Source: Firmicutes bacterium UBA1702 (GTDB taxonomy: Bacteria; Bacillota; Clostridia; Peptostreptococcales; Anaerovoracaceae). Taken from it: 64,000 bases of DNA. The DNA lies in NCBI GenBank assembly GCA_002320005.1, contig DCJK01000013.1, positions 62,001 through 126,000 on the forward strand, read 5' to 3'. How positions within the stretch are numbered: position 1 is the stretch's first letter; each line of letters starts with the position of its first letter. Under the pieces are notes generated by a model. It did not search any database. It saw only the letters and a program-made list of their open reading frames with translations, and was not told the DNA's origin. The position numbers and the translations under genes were made by a program. Shown piece by piece: positions 44,998 to 54,048 of the stretch.

Positions 44998-46356
44998 TCA
45001 GTTTTTAAGACTTTGCATCGGGGCAGGAATCCTTCCTCCGCGGGCTATCATTTTGGAAGATGACTGAGTGCGAAGCTTCATTACAGGACCGCTTCCCAGA
45101 AGACCGCCGAAATCAAGTTCTTCTCCTTCTTCCAGACCGATGGCAGGAATCACTCTGACTGCCGTGGTCTTTGAGTTTACCATTCCGATGGCTGCCTCAT
45201 CTGCTATTATGGCAGAGATTGTGGATGGTTCCGTTTCTCCGGGTATTACTATCATGTCAAGGCCGACAGAACATACGGCAGTCATAGCTTCAAGCTTTTC
45301 TACTGAAAGAACACCGCTGCGGGCGGCATCTATCATGCCCGCGTCTTCTGTGACCGGTATGAAAGCCCCGGACAGTCCGCCTACGCTGGAGGATGCCATG
45401 ACGCCGCCTTTTTTGACTGCATCATTGAGCATTGCCAGAGCTGCGGTGGTTCCGTGAGTTCCACACTGCTCCAGACCGATTTCTTCCAGGATATGGGCTA
45501 CGGAGTCGCCGACTGCAGGAGTAGGTGCAAGAGAAAGATCGATTATTCCAAAAGGAACGCCTAAAAGCTGAGATGCTTCTGTACCTACCAGCTGACCCAT
45601 TCGAGTTATTTTGAAAGCTGTCTTTTTGATGAGTTCGGCCACTTCGTTAAGAGGAGCATCATCAGGAAGCTTTGCCAGCGCTGAACGTACCACGCCGGGT
45701 CCGGATACGCCTACATTTATTACCACATCCGGCTCTCCGGGACCGTGAAAAGCGCCGGCCATGAAAGGATTGTCCTCCGGTGCATTGCAGAAAACCACCA
45801 GCTTTGCCGCTCCTATGCACTGATTGTCTCTGGTGAGATTTGCTGCTTCTTTGACTACATTTCCCATCATCTTTACTGCGTCCATGTTTATTCCTGCTTT
45901 GGTAGATCCTATATTTACCGAGGAGCATACGAACTCGGTCTCTGACAGAGCACGTGGAATGGATTGGATAAGCTCACGGTCTCCTGCGCTGAAGCCCTTC
46001 TGCACCAGGGCGCTGTAGCCGCCGATAAAGTTAACACCCACGGCCTTCGCCGCTTTGTCAAGAGCATGAGCATATTTGACAGGATCACCGCCGCTGGCTG
46101 CCACCAGCATTGCGATAGGGGTAACGCTGATTCGTTTATTTACAATGGGGATACCGTACTTCTTTTCGATGGATTCACCCACTGCCACCAGATCCTTTGC
46201 CCGTGTGGTTACTTTTTCATAGACTTTGCGGCAGGAGCGGTCTATGTCGCTGTCTGCACAGTCCAGCAGGGAAATTCCCATGGTTATTGTTCTTATATCA
46301 AGGTGTTCATCCTGGATCATGGTTATGGTTTCCAGTATGTCGTTAAAATTAAGCAT
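44998..46356 (-). CDS. PFL family protein, UPF0210 (DUF711)
   Basis: A 452-residue member of the UPF0210/DUF711 group, which has a glycyl-radical-enzyme-like (PFL) fold. Recognisable blocks are [20 protein letters not shown] near the start, [26 protein letters not shown], and the Gly-rich [14 protein letters not shown] end. The function is unknown. It follows the ACT-domain gene (17 nt gap) as in most Firmicutes, suggesting the ACT protein senses a ligand for it. GGAGG precedes the ATG. Confidence 0.92.
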   Translation of the reverse strand: MLNFNDILETITMIQDEHLDIRTITMGISLLDCADSDIDRSCRKVYEKVTTRAKDLVAVGESIEKKYGIPIVNKRISVTPIAMLVAASGGDPVKYAHALDKAAKAVGVNFIGGYSALVQKGFSAGDRELIQSIPRALSETEFVCSSVNIGSTKAGINMDAVKMMGNVVKEAANLTRDNQCIGAAKLVVFCNAPEDNPFMAGAFHGPGEPDVVINVGVSGPGVVRSALAKLPDDAPLNEVAELIKKTAFKITRMGQLVGTEASQLLGVPFGIIDLSLAPTPAVGDSVAHILEEIGLEQCGTHGTTAALAMLNDAVKKGGVMASSSVGGLSGAFIPVTEDAGMIDAARSGVLSVEKLEAMTAVCSVGLDMIVIPGETEPSTISAIIADEAAIGMVNSKTTAVRVIPAIGLEEGEELDFGGLLGSGPVMKLRTQSSSKMIARGGRIPAPMQSLKN

Positions 46357-46373
46357 TTCTGTCCTCCGAAAGA

Positions 46374-46637
46374 TTAGATTCTGTGCATGGAATTGAATAT
46401 GTCTTCATGCATAACATGGATAACCATGTCCGGAACGGAAGCTTTCAGGGAAGCCTCCAGCTGATCAAGAGCACAGGTTATACCACCTATGTCTATCACC
46501 ATTACCATGCAGAAATACCCATCCAGAATGGACTGGGTAACTTCAAGAACATTGGCATTTTTGGCGGCACAGGCAGAAGCCACTTTTGCCAGTATACCTA
46601 CCATATCTTTGCCGATTACCGTTACAACTGCTTTCAT
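46374..46637 (-). CDS. ACT domain protein, UPF0237
   Basis: An 87-residue ACT domain: [41 protein letters not shown], with a predicted beta-alpha-beta-beta-alpha-beta fold. It is a likely small-ligand sensor. Its start overlaps the stop of the radical SAM gene by 4 nt, and the UPF0210 gene follows, so the three form one operon on the minus strand. Confidence 0.92.
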   Translation of the reverse strand: MKAVVTVIGKDMVGILAKVASACAAKNANVLEVTQSILDGYFCMVMVIDIGGITCALDQLEASLKASVPDMVIHVMHEDIFNSMHRI

Positions 46638-47665
46638 TTTTTTATCTCCTTTTCCTCAAGCACCTGGTATTCGCCCTTACTAAGCGAGGCATCCTGCCTG
46701 TAGCTTATTTTCAGGTCAGGATAGATGCTCTTAAAATATTTTTTATTTGATGCCTTGTGACCGATCATGTTGTTAAATGAATCAGGGTGAGAGACGAATA
46801 ATACGGAAGAAGGCCTGTCCAGGAATGCCAGCTGGCCGGAAAGATCCTCCCGCGCAATCTGCCCTTCCACAAGCTGCCTGAAAGCAGGGTGGAAAGTTCC
46901 TGATGTAACCGACTCGTCGCTGATGATGTCGCTGGATTTAAGACCCACGCGTATGACATTGACACCGGCCTCGGTGAGGATTCTGTACATGGCAGCAGTG
47001 CGCATGACGGCATCCTCCTGACTCATAGGGCTGTACAGCTGTTTTTCGTACATGTCATACAGTTCCGTGTCTTTTATTACAACTGTAGGATACAGTCTTG
47101 CCACGTCGGGCTGCAGCCCGGCCGCTTCTTTAGCTGAAAATACATCATATTGATATCTGTCGCCCGGCAGGCCAATCATCAGCTGTATTCCCAGTTCAAA
47201 ACCGTATTCTTTTATAAGCGCGCAGCTTTCGTATACGCAAGCTGCGTTGTGACCGCGTTTAGAAGCTTTCAGCACCGAATCTGCAAAAGACTGCACTCCC
47301 AGTTCAATAACATCGACGCTGTATTTTTTTAGATTGTCAAGTATGGGTCTGTTTATATAATCGGGTCTTGTAGAAAGGTGAATTTTCTGAATAATTCCTC
47401 TGTCTTTGTAATCCTTGGCAACTGCAAGAAAGGCACTCTGCTCATTCATAGGTATTCCGGTAAAAGAGCCGCCAAAGAAAGAAAGCTCGATGGTTTCCAT
47501 ATCCATATCGGACAAGGTGGACATATATGTGTCAACTATATCGGAGATATCTTCCGGCGCGACGGGCTTCTGATGTGCTGTTATTCTTCGCTGATTGCAG
47601 AAGACGCAGTCGTTGGGGCAGCCCATATGCGGGATGAAGACAGGGATTATAGCATGTTTTTTCAT
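46634..47665 (-). CDS. Radical SAM protein, Elp3-like
   Basis: A 343-residue radical SAM enzyme. VFIPHMGCPNDCVFCNQRRI holds the CxxxCxxC cluster ligands, FFGGSFTGIP is the GGE-like motif, STRPDYI follows, and LGVQSFADSVLKASKRGH is typical of the Elp3-related group. No acetyltransferase domain is present, so the Elp3-type tRNA chemistry cannot be assumed. The ATG overlaps the stop of the DUF6873-like gene by 4 nt and its own stop overlaps the ACT gene, giving a tight operon. Confidence 0.87.
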   Translation of the reverse strand: MKKHAIIPVFIPHMGCPNDCVFCNQRRITAHQKPVAPEDISDIVDTYMSTLSDMDMETIELSFFGGSFTGIPMNEQSAFLAVAKDYKDRGIIQKIHLSTRPDYINRPILDNLKKYSVDVIELGVQSFADSVLKASKRGHNAACVYESCALIKEYGFELGIQLMIGLPGDRYQYDVFSAKEAAGLQPDVARLYPTVVIKDTELYDMYEKQLYSPMSQEDAVMRTAAMYRILTEAGVNVIRVGLKSSDIISDESVTSGTFHPAFRQLVEGQIAREDLSGQLAFLDRPSSVLFVSHPDSFNNMIGHKASNKKYFKSIYPDLKISYRQDASLSKGEYQVLEEKEIKK

Positions 47666-48330
47666 TTGGTTGCCTCTCCGGATTCAGAAATTTTCTCCTC
47701 TATGACGGAGCCGATATCTGTAAGAGGGAATTGCTCAAAGTATATCATATCAAGGCCTCTTCTGGCAATAAAATCCTTTATGCGTTCATAGTCGCTGTGG
47801 GCCTTTATATTTCCGTTGAAAATGATAGAGTTGCCCACTCTTCCGGAGGCGCCGCCTATAAAACCGTAAGGATACCCCTCAAGGACGACCTGTTTTGGCT
47901 CTACAGCAAGAACATCCATGCCTTTTGCTGCGGCTGCCCGGATAATTCCGCCATCGGCAGTTATTATGGAATTCTCGTCCACCACCACGCAGCTGCACTT
48001 GGCATAGCCCTGAGCCACATGGACAGTGATCTGATTACGAAACCGAGCTGCTTCAAGAAGTTCAGGTGCCGTTATTTTAATGTTGTGTATAAAAAACTTT
48101 CCGGTGGAACATGCATTATATATTGCATTGGCCGGATAGGAATCCCCCGGTTCTGAAGGGTCTCCGAAAAAAATACCATCACCCATATTACACATGTAAA
48201 TATCAGGGTGACAAGCGATGGAGGGCTCCACGTGAGAAGCCGGATGAACTTCACAAAGGGTATGCCCTTCTTTTATAAGATATTCTTTTAGTAATTTATC
48301 AGCTCCGGGGCTTATGTGTATTCTGCTCAT
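47662..48330 (-). CDS. DUF6873-like family protein (guanidine-modifying enzyme fold)
   Basis: A protein of about 222 residues: ISPGADKLLKEYLIKEGH, a conserved Pro/Asp-rich CHPDIYMCNMGDGIFF, GYAKCSCVVVDENSIITADGG, and SGRVGNSIIFNGNI. This matches the group annotated as DUF6873, with a GME (amidinotransferase/deiminase-like) fold. The catalytic assignment is not certain. The frame opens with GTG at 48345, but a TATAAT element (48337-48342 on the complement) overlaps that codon, so I chose the ATG at 48330. No Shine-Dalgarno sequence is seen, so the mRNA may be leaderless. It heads the operon with the radical SAM gene. Confidence 0.7.
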   Translation of the reverse strand: MSRIHISPGADKLLKEYLIKEGHTLCEVHPASHVEPSIACHPDIYMCNMGDGIFFGDPSEPGDSYPANAIYNACSTGKFFIHNIKITAPELLEAARFRNQITVHVAQGYAKCSCVVVDENSIITADGGIIRAAAAKGMDVLAVEPKQVVLEGYPYGFIGGASGRVGNSIIFNGNIKAHSDYERIKDFIARRGLDMIYFEQFPLTDIGSVIEEKISESGEATK

Positions 48331-48465
48331 AAATTTATTATACACTAAAGGAAGAGAGATTGCACATAAATATTGGAACTGCTCGTATTATGACTCCACT
48401 TAATAATCAGTGAATGACAGGCTGCAGCAATATGTGATATAATGGCATAGAAAGGAGAAAAAAAT

Positions 48466-49134
48466 ATGATTCAAATCGGTAATGACTGGGATGCGGTGCT
48501 GAAAGAAGAAAACGGGAAAGAATACTTCATGAAGCTGCAGGAATTTCTTGCAGAAGAACGGCAGACTCATATGGTTTATCCTCCGGAGAAAGATGTTTTT
48601 AATGCACTGAAATATTCATCTCTGGCGGATACGAAAGTGGTTATTTTCGGACAGGATCCATACCATGAACCGGGGCAGGCACACGGAATGTGTTTCTCTG
48701 TAAACAAAGGCATTGCCGTGCCTCCGTCGCTGATAAATATATACAAGGAAATAGAGACGGACTTAGGCATAAAACCACCGTCTCACGGATATCTTGCAGA
48801 CTGGGCCGGGCAGGGGGTGCTTCTTCTGAATACGGTTCTGACAGTTCGCAGAGGTGAAGCCAATTCCCACAGAGGAAAGGGCTGGGAAACCTTCACGGAC
48901 AGAGTGACGGAAGCTCTCAATGAGCGGGAAAAACCCATGGTGTTCATCCTGTGGGGAGCCAATGCCAGAGAAAAGGCAAAGCTCATTACCAATAAAGAGC
49001 ACATGATTATTACGGGAGCTCACCCAAGCCCGCTTTCTGCATGGAAGGGTTTTTTCGGAGGAAGATACTTCAGTAAAGCCAACAGATTTCTTGAAATTAC
49101 GGGGCAGACCCCAATCAATTGGGAACTTAAATAA
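48466..49134 (+). CDS. ung: Uracil-DNA glycosylase
   Basis: A 222-residue base-excision repair enzyme of family 1. VIFGQDPYHEPGQAHG is the water-activating loop (catalytic Asp in GQDPYH), NIYKEIETDLG follows, and LLLNTVLTV and then ITGAHPSPLSAWKGFFGGRYFSK hold the catalytic His and DNA-intercalation loop. AAAGGAG precedes the ATG, and TATAAT at about 48437 is a possible -10. It stands alone upstream of lemA. Confidence 0.96.
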   Translation: MIQIGNDWDAVLKEENGKEYFMKLQEFLAEERQTHMVYPPEKDVFNALKYSSLADTKVVIFGQDPYHEPGQAHGMCFSVNKGIAVPPSLINIYKEIETDLGIKPPSHGYLADWAGQGVLLLNTVLTVRRGEANSHRGKGWETFTDRVTEALNEREKPMVFILWGANAREKAKLITNKEHMIITGAHPSPLSAWKGFFGGRYFSKANRFLEITGQTPINWELK

Positions 49135-49172
49135 AAGACGGCTCAGCGCCGGCAAAATAAGGAGGAAATGAA

Positions 49173-49721
49173 ATGTTAATAGCAATCGGGATTATTGTAG
49201 TTCTTATCATCATTTTCGTGGTTATGTATAATGGTTTTATACGCCTGAAAAACAACTGCGACGAGGCTTTTGCCACTATGGATGTGTATCTGAAAAAGAG
49301 ATACGATCTTATTCCTAATCTGGTGGAAACTGTCAAGGGCTATGCAGCTCACGAAAAAGAAACTTTGGAAAGAGTGGTGGCAGCCAGAAACATGGCTCAG
49401 GGAGCATCAACACCGGAAGAAAAAGCTGCAGGAGAAAGCATGCTTCAGGGCACCCTTAAAAGTCTTTTTGCTGTTGCAGAAAGCTACCCGGATCTGAAGG
49501 CAAATCAGAATTTCATGGATCTGCAGGGTCAGCTTAAGGCTGTGGAAGAGGACATTGCCAACTCGCGTAAATACTATAATGCGGTAGTAAAGCAGTTCAA
49601 CACCAAGTGCGAAGTGTTTCCTTCAAACCTTATAGCAGGAATTTTCCACTTCGAAAAGAAACCTATGTTTGAGGTGGAGGCACAGGAAGAAAGACAGAAT
49701 GTCAAGGTAAGTTTCTCTTAA
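49173..49721 (+). CDS. lemA: LemA family membrane protein
   Basis: A 182-residue protein with one N-terminal transmembrane helix (residues about 2-20) and a helical cytoplasmic or extracellular domain: NGFIRLKNNCDEAFATMDVYLKKRYDLIPNLVETVKGYAAHEK. ENIANSRKYYNA-like sequence (EEDIANSRKYYNAVVKQFN) near the end is characteristic. The role is unknown; LemA often accompanies DUF2207 or htpX. AAGGAGG precedes the ATG, and the DUF2207 gene follows directly. Confidence 0.93.
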   Translation: MLIAIGIIVVLIIIFVVMYNGFIRLKNNCDEAFATMDVYLKKRYDLIPNLVETVKGYAAHEKETLERVVAARNMAQGASTPEEKAAGESMLQGTLKSLFAVAESYPDLKANQNFMDLQGQLKAVEEDIANSRKYYNAVVKQFNTKCEVFPSNLIAGIFHFEKKPMFEVEAQEERQNVKVSFS

Positions 49722-49745
49722 TTGCCTGATATTGAAAGGATTCCT

Positions 49746-51626
49746 ATGGAAAATAAAAAAAGAAACAGACTGCGCATAGGTGCATTGCTGGTGGTTCTTA
49801 TCACGCTGTGTATCGCTTCTGCAGCACCGGCAATGGCCTACAGCTATACCACAGATCTGTATAAGGTGGACATAGCTGTCAGTGAAGACAATACTTATGA
49901 CATAACAGAAACCATAGATGTTTATTTTGATACTCCAAAGCACGGAATCTACAGATATATTCCTACCGGTGGAAACAGTGACATGGGGTATATGAAAATA
50001 AAAGATGTGAGGGTTTCGGGATATGAATACAGCACATATTCCGAAGACGGCAACAGAGTGATACGTATAGGGTCTGAGGATGAGACCGTTACGGGAAGAC
50101 AGCGTTACAAGATAAACTATCGCATGGAAGTGTACGATGATCGCAACACAGACAAGGACTTCCTGTATATCGACCTGATTCCTACCGGCTGGGAGACACC
50201 CATTGCTGAAGCTGATATCACTGTAAAAATGCCTAAAAGGATAGACGAAGCAAATATAAAAATCTACAGCGGACTTTTTAAAGATACAGAAAACAGTGAG
50301 CTGGCAGAATGGACTTACGATGAAGAAAGCAGAGAAATACACATCAGATGCACTGATATGCGCAGAGGTGCGGGAATAACGCTCCTCTGCAATCTGCCTG
50401 AAGGCTACTGGCAGGGAGAAGGAACCTACTCGTGGGCAAGAATAGCTGCGGTTTTACTTGTCGGAGGGATTTCAGCTGCAGTTATGCTGCTCTGGTTTTT
50501 CTTCGGAAGAGACAGGAAACCGGTTCCGACGGTGGAGTTTTATCCTCCGGAGGGGATGAATCCGGCAGAAGTGGGTTACATAATAGATCGGACTATAAAC
50601 AAGAAGGATCTTGTTTCTCTCATAATGTATTTCGCCGACAAAGGCTATATGTCCATAGAACAGACAGGAAAGAAGAACTTTACTTTTACCAAGGTAAAGG
50701 ACATAGATCCATCGGAGAAGAAGTTTGCAAAAACCCTCTTCAACGGTCTTTTTGAATCGGGGAATACGGTGAATATCAAGGATCTGGACGAATCCTTCGG
50801 TGAACGATATTACGCTGCGTATGAGCAGCTGTACAACCATTTCGTCACCAAATCCAACCGTCAGGTTTCCATAAAGTCGGTGGTATTTCAGATACTCGCT
50901 CTGATATTTCTTGTTGCAGCTCAGATGGCAGCAGCAGCTCTTGCAGGATGGTTCAGCGGAGATGTGCTGCCGGCAGTTCTCAGCGTGGCGGCTGCGGCAG
51001 CTTCTGCAGGAATAATGGCAGCACTTGTTATCAGGACAAAGAAGCAGTTTGCCATGAAGACAGGCAGAAGAATTGCGGGAGGACTGGTATTGTGGATTAT
51101 AAAGGCCGCACTTACAGCAGCATACGCATTCCTGATATCGCAGATGTTCGGACGCTTTGTTCTGGTTCCGGTGTTTGGTCTGATGGTGTTTGCAGCGGAG
51201 ATTTCAGCTGTTGTCATGGATCGGCGTACCGATAAAAGCGTAGAACTTCTGGGACGGATCTTAGGACTTAAAAACTTTATAGAAAGAGCTGAACTGGACA
51301 GAATAAATTCCCTGGTTGAGGAGAATCCCGACTATTATTACAACATATTGCCTTATGCCTACGTCATGGGACTTACAGACAAGTGGGCAAAGAATTTTGA
51401 GAGTATTGCCGTAAAGCCTCCGGCATGGTATACAGGCTACGGCGGTGCGGACATGTTTGATATATGGATGTTTTCAAACATGATGAACCGTTGCAGCAGA
51501 GCATTTGAAAGCAACATCCATATCCCGACAGGAGGAGACTCCGGCAGCGGCGGAGGCGGCTTCACAGGCGGTGGAGGCGGATTCTCCGGCGGCGGCTTCG
51601 GCGGCGGAGGCGGCGGAAGCTGGTAA
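49746..51626 (+). CDS. DUF2207 domain membrane protein
   Basis: A 626-residue protein: signal-like helix (residues about 10-30), an extracellular DUF2207 domain beginning VDIAVSEDNTYDITETIDVYF, one transmembrane helix near residue 240, and a cytoplasmic region with PTVEFYPPEGMNPAEVGYI. Two more membrane helices and a Gly/Ser-rich tail finish it, with the typical ending of G-repeats then SW. The frame is open from a TTG at 49722, but AAAGGA precedes the ATG at 49746, where the signal peptide begins. The role is unknown, and it is usually paired with lemA, as here. Confidence 0.9.
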   Translation: MENKKRNRLRIGALLVVLITLCIASAAPAMAYSYTTDLYKVDIAVSEDNTYDITETIDVYFDTPKHGIYRYIPTGGNSDMGYMKIKDVRVSGYEYSTYSEDGNRVIRIGSEDETVTGRQRYKINYRMEVYDDRNTDKDFLYIDLIPTGWETPIAEADITVKMPKRIDEANIKIYSGLFKDTENSELAEWTYDEESREIHIRCTDMRRGAGITLLCNLPEGYWQGEGTYSWARIAAVLLVGGISAAVMLLWFFFGRDRKPVPTVEFYPPEGMNPAEVGYIIDRTINKKDLVSLIMYFADKGYMSIEQTGKKNFTFTKVKDIDPSEKKFAKTLFNGLFESGNTVNIKDLDESFGERYYAAYEQLYNHFVTKSNRQVSIKSVVFQILALIFLVAAQMAAAALAGWFSGDVLPAVLSVAAAAASAGIMAALVIRTKKQFAMKTGRRIAGGLVLWIIKAALTAAYAFLISQMFGRFVLVPVFGLMVFAAEISAVVMDRRTDKSVELLGRILGLKNFIERAELDRINSLVEENPDYYYNILPYAYVMGLTDKWAKNFESIAVKPPAWYTGYGGADMFDIWMFSNMMNRCSRAFESNIHIPTGGDSGSGGGGFTGGGGGFSGGGFGGGGGGSW

Positions 51627-51653
51627 ACCGGTCAGAATACTTATGTGGCAAAT

Positions 51654-51690
51654 AAAAACACAGTCTCGCAGCATGAGAGACTGTGTTTTT
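51654..51690. terminator. Bidirectional terminator between the DUF2207 gene and the ligase gene
   Basis: AAAAACACAGTCTC (51654-51667) and GAGACTGTGTTTTT (51677-51690) pair perfectly over 14 bp. Confidence 0.9.
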
Positions 51691-51698
51691 GATTGCCG

Positions 51699-52763
51699 TT
51701 ATTCCTCTGTAGAAGAGTATTCTATTATTTTATCTATTACGTCTTTGTATTCCAGACCTACCCCAGCCATCATCTTCGGGAAACGACTTACAGAGGTAAA
51801 TCCCGGAATGGTATTGACCTCGTTGAAGACTATTCTGCCTTCCGGAGTCAGGAACATGTCAAGACGGGCAAAACCTTTGCAGCCCAGAGCTCTGAAGAGA
51901 ACTCTGCCTGCCTCCTTGATGCGTTCCTCTGTTTCGGCGTCTATTCTGGCGGGAGTATGGATTTTGGAATCCACGCCGGTGTACTTTCTGGTGTAGTCAA
52001 AGAAACAACCGGTGAAAAGCTCTATTTCGTCAACTCTGCCGACGATTTCATTGCCTTTGCCGTCACCTATGATTGAACAGCCTACTTCAAAACCGTCAAT
52101 TTTTTCTTCGATGATTACCTCGTCGTCATAATCAAGGGCCAGATTTACAGCGTCCATAAGCTGTGAAGAATCCTCAATTACGGTTATGCCGTAGGAGGAG
52201 CCGGCCTTGACAGGCTTGACGAAAAGCGGATATGTGAGAGCGGACGTGGATTTGAAAATATCCTCTTGAGAAGACTTGCTGCTGATATTACATGCTTTGG
52301 GCACTGCGATTCCGGCTTCATCAGCAACTACATGAGCCCGGTATTTGTCCATGCAGAGGGCAGAAGAAAGAGTGCCGCAGCCCATCAGATCGATGCCTGC
52401 CAGTTCAATGAGACCCTGAACAGTGCCATCCTCTCCGTTCTTGCCGTGGAGCACCGGAAACACTCCGTCAAGTCTTGTATATACAGGAGCACCGCCGCGG
52501 ATCTCCATCATTCCGTGAATATCGCGGTCAGGCAGTATATATGCAGGAGTGCATTGGGATTCATCCTTGTGCCACAGGTCAGTGCGGATTTTTTCCAGAT
52601 CGCCGTCATAACGCAGCCATCTGCCGTCTTTGGTTATGCCTATTGCAATGGGTTGATATTTTTCTCTGTCCATGTTGGCGAGAACTGCATAGCCTGAATT
52701 CAGTGAAATTCCGTATTCGCTGGAACAGCCGCCAAAGAGTACTGCGATGGTTTTCTTTTTCAT
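51699..52763 (-). CDS. D-alanine:D-X ligase, close to VanG-type (D-Ala-D-Ala or D-Ala-D-Ser)
   Basis: A 354-residue ATP-grasp ligase making the terminal dipeptide of wall precursors. VLFGGCSSEYGISLNSG opens the protein. FPVLHGKNGEDGTVQGLIELAGI and TLSSALCMDKYRAH match VanG-type ligases closely, as does PLFVKPVKAGSSYGIT. The omega-loop region reads FFDYTRKYTGVDSKIHTPARI-like sequence (FFDYTRKY). D-Ala-D-Ser ligases usually carry EKY here and housekeeping enzymes AKY or TKY; RKY leaves the acceptor undecided. The ending FNEVNTIPGFTSVSRFPKMM is typical of the family. It lies 12 nt after the M29 aminopeptidase gene. AAAGGAG precedes the ATG. Confidence 0.85.
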   Translation of the reverse strand: MKKKTIAVLFGGCSSEYGISLNSGYAVLANMDREKYQPIAIGITKDGRWLRYDGDLEKIRTDLWHKDESQCTPAYILPDRDIHGMMEIRGGAPVYTRLDGVFPVLHGKNGEDGTVQGLIELAGIDLMGCGTLSSALCMDKYRAHVVADEAGIAVPKACNISSKSSQEDIFKSTSALTYPLFVKPVKAGSSYGITVIEDSSQLMDAVNLALDYDDEVIIEEKIDGFEVGCSIIGDGKGNEIVGRVDEIELFTGCFFDYTRKYTGVDSKIHTPARIDAETEERIKEAGRVLFRALGCKGFARLDMFLTPEGRIVFNEVNTIPGFTSVSRFPKMMAGVGLEYKDVIDKIIEYSSTEE

Positions 52764-52775
52764 AATAGGACTCCT

Positions 52776-53885
52776 TTATTTGAGGTTTTCAGGGTTAAGG
52801 CCTTTAAGCTCGTCTATGACGAAGAGTCCATCCTTGCGGATGAGTACATCATCAAAATATATTTCGCCGCCGCCGAATTCCTGTCTCTGTATCATTACAA
52901 GATCCCAATGGATGGCCGAATGATTTCCGTTGTATGCATCTTCATAGCATTTTCCGGGAGTCAGATGGAAACTGCCGCAGATCTTTTCATCAAAAAGAGT
53001 GTCCTTCATCGGTGTAAGGACATAAGGATTTACGCCGATGGCAAATTCACCGAAGTATCGTGCACCTTCATCTGTATCCAGAAGGGCGTTGATTCTGTCG
53101 GTATCGTTAGCTGTTGCCTTGATAATCTTGCCGTTTTTGATTTCGAATTTTATGTTTTCGTAAGTGAAACCCTGCTCCTCAGAGAAGGTGTTGTAGCTGA
53201 TGGTGCCATTCATTGATTCACGCACCGGTGCAGTGTAGACTTCGCCGTCAGGAATGTTGCGGAGACCGTCGCACTTGATGGCGGGAATCCCTTTGATGGA
53301 GAATTTTAAGTCTGTTCCGGGGCCTTTGATGTGAACCTTGTCAGTTCTGTTCATCAGATCAACCAGCGGATCCATGGCCTTACTCATTTTTTTGTAATCC
53401 AGAGTGCATACGTCAAAATAAAAGTCTTCAAAGGCTTCCTGAGACTTGTTGGCCAGCTGTGCCATTGAAGGGTTAGGATATCTGAGAACAACCCATTTTG
53501 TTTTGTTTACACGGTAGTCGAGAGTAGGGCTGGTAAGCTTGTAGTACATGTTCAGCTTGTCTGAAGGAACATCCGAAAGCTCCGAAGTATTGTCGCCGGC
53601 TCTGACTGCAATATAAGCGTCCATGCCTTTCATCTGATAAAGCTGATAGTCGTTGAGGAATTCTATCTGGTCCTCGTCGGCCTCCATAAGGACTTCACGA
53701 AGAATCGCGCTGTCTCTGTGGTTTACATAGGGCTTTGCACCAAGCTGATAGGCATCTTTTATGAGCTGTCTTATCAGAGGCTTGCAGCATTCTCCTTCAT
53801 AGTCTATAAGTACTCTTTCTCCCTTTTGAAGATCGCAGGAATAAGAGGTGAGAAGTCTTGAAAGTTCTTTTACTCTTGGGTCCAT
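52776..53885 (-). CDS. Aminopeptidase, M29 family (AmpS/AmpT type)
   Basis: A 369-residue metallo-aminopeptidase. Blocks include LQKGERVLIDYEGECCKPL near the start and FSIKGIPAIKCDGLRNIPDGEVYTAPVRES for metal ligands. Further on, FGEFAIGVNPYVL and NGNHSAIHWDLVMIQRQ supply the His/Asp ligands. It releases N-terminal residues from peptides in the cytoplasm. The frame is open to 54338, but GGAGG (53892-53896) lies 6 nt before the ATG at 53885, where family homology begins. The extra upstream frame overlaps the divergent lipid-kinase gene and is not coding. It is probably co-transcribed with the ligase. Confidence 0.93.
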   Translation of the reverse strand: MDPRVKELSRLLTSYSCDLQKGERVLIDYEGECCKPLIRQLIKDAYQLGAKPYVNHRDSAILREVLMEADEDQIEFLNDYQLYQMKGMDAYIAVRAGDNTSELSDVPSDKLNMYYKLTSPTLDYRVNKTKWVVLRYPNPSMAQLANKSQEAFEDFYFDVCTLDYKKMSKAMDPLVDLMNRTDKVHIKGPGTDLKFSIKGIPAIKCDGLRNIPDGEVYTAPVRESMNGTISYNTFSEEQGFTYENIKFEIKNGKIIKATANDTDRINALLDTDEGARYFGEFAIGVNPYVLTPMKDTLFDEKICGSFHLTPGKCYEDAYNGNHSAIHWDLVMIQRQEFGGGEIYFDDVLIRKDGLFVIDELKGLNPENLK

Positions 53886-54048
53886 AATATACCTCCTTTG
53901 GTTTTTATTATAAATATTATAACCCACGCGGCATAAAAATAAAAGGCAAATCCAAAAAGTATTCATGACTCCTCCAACAAAAGGATATTGCACATAAGTG
54001 TAAATGTATGTAAAATAAAACCGACTATATTTTAAAACGGTGGAATTT

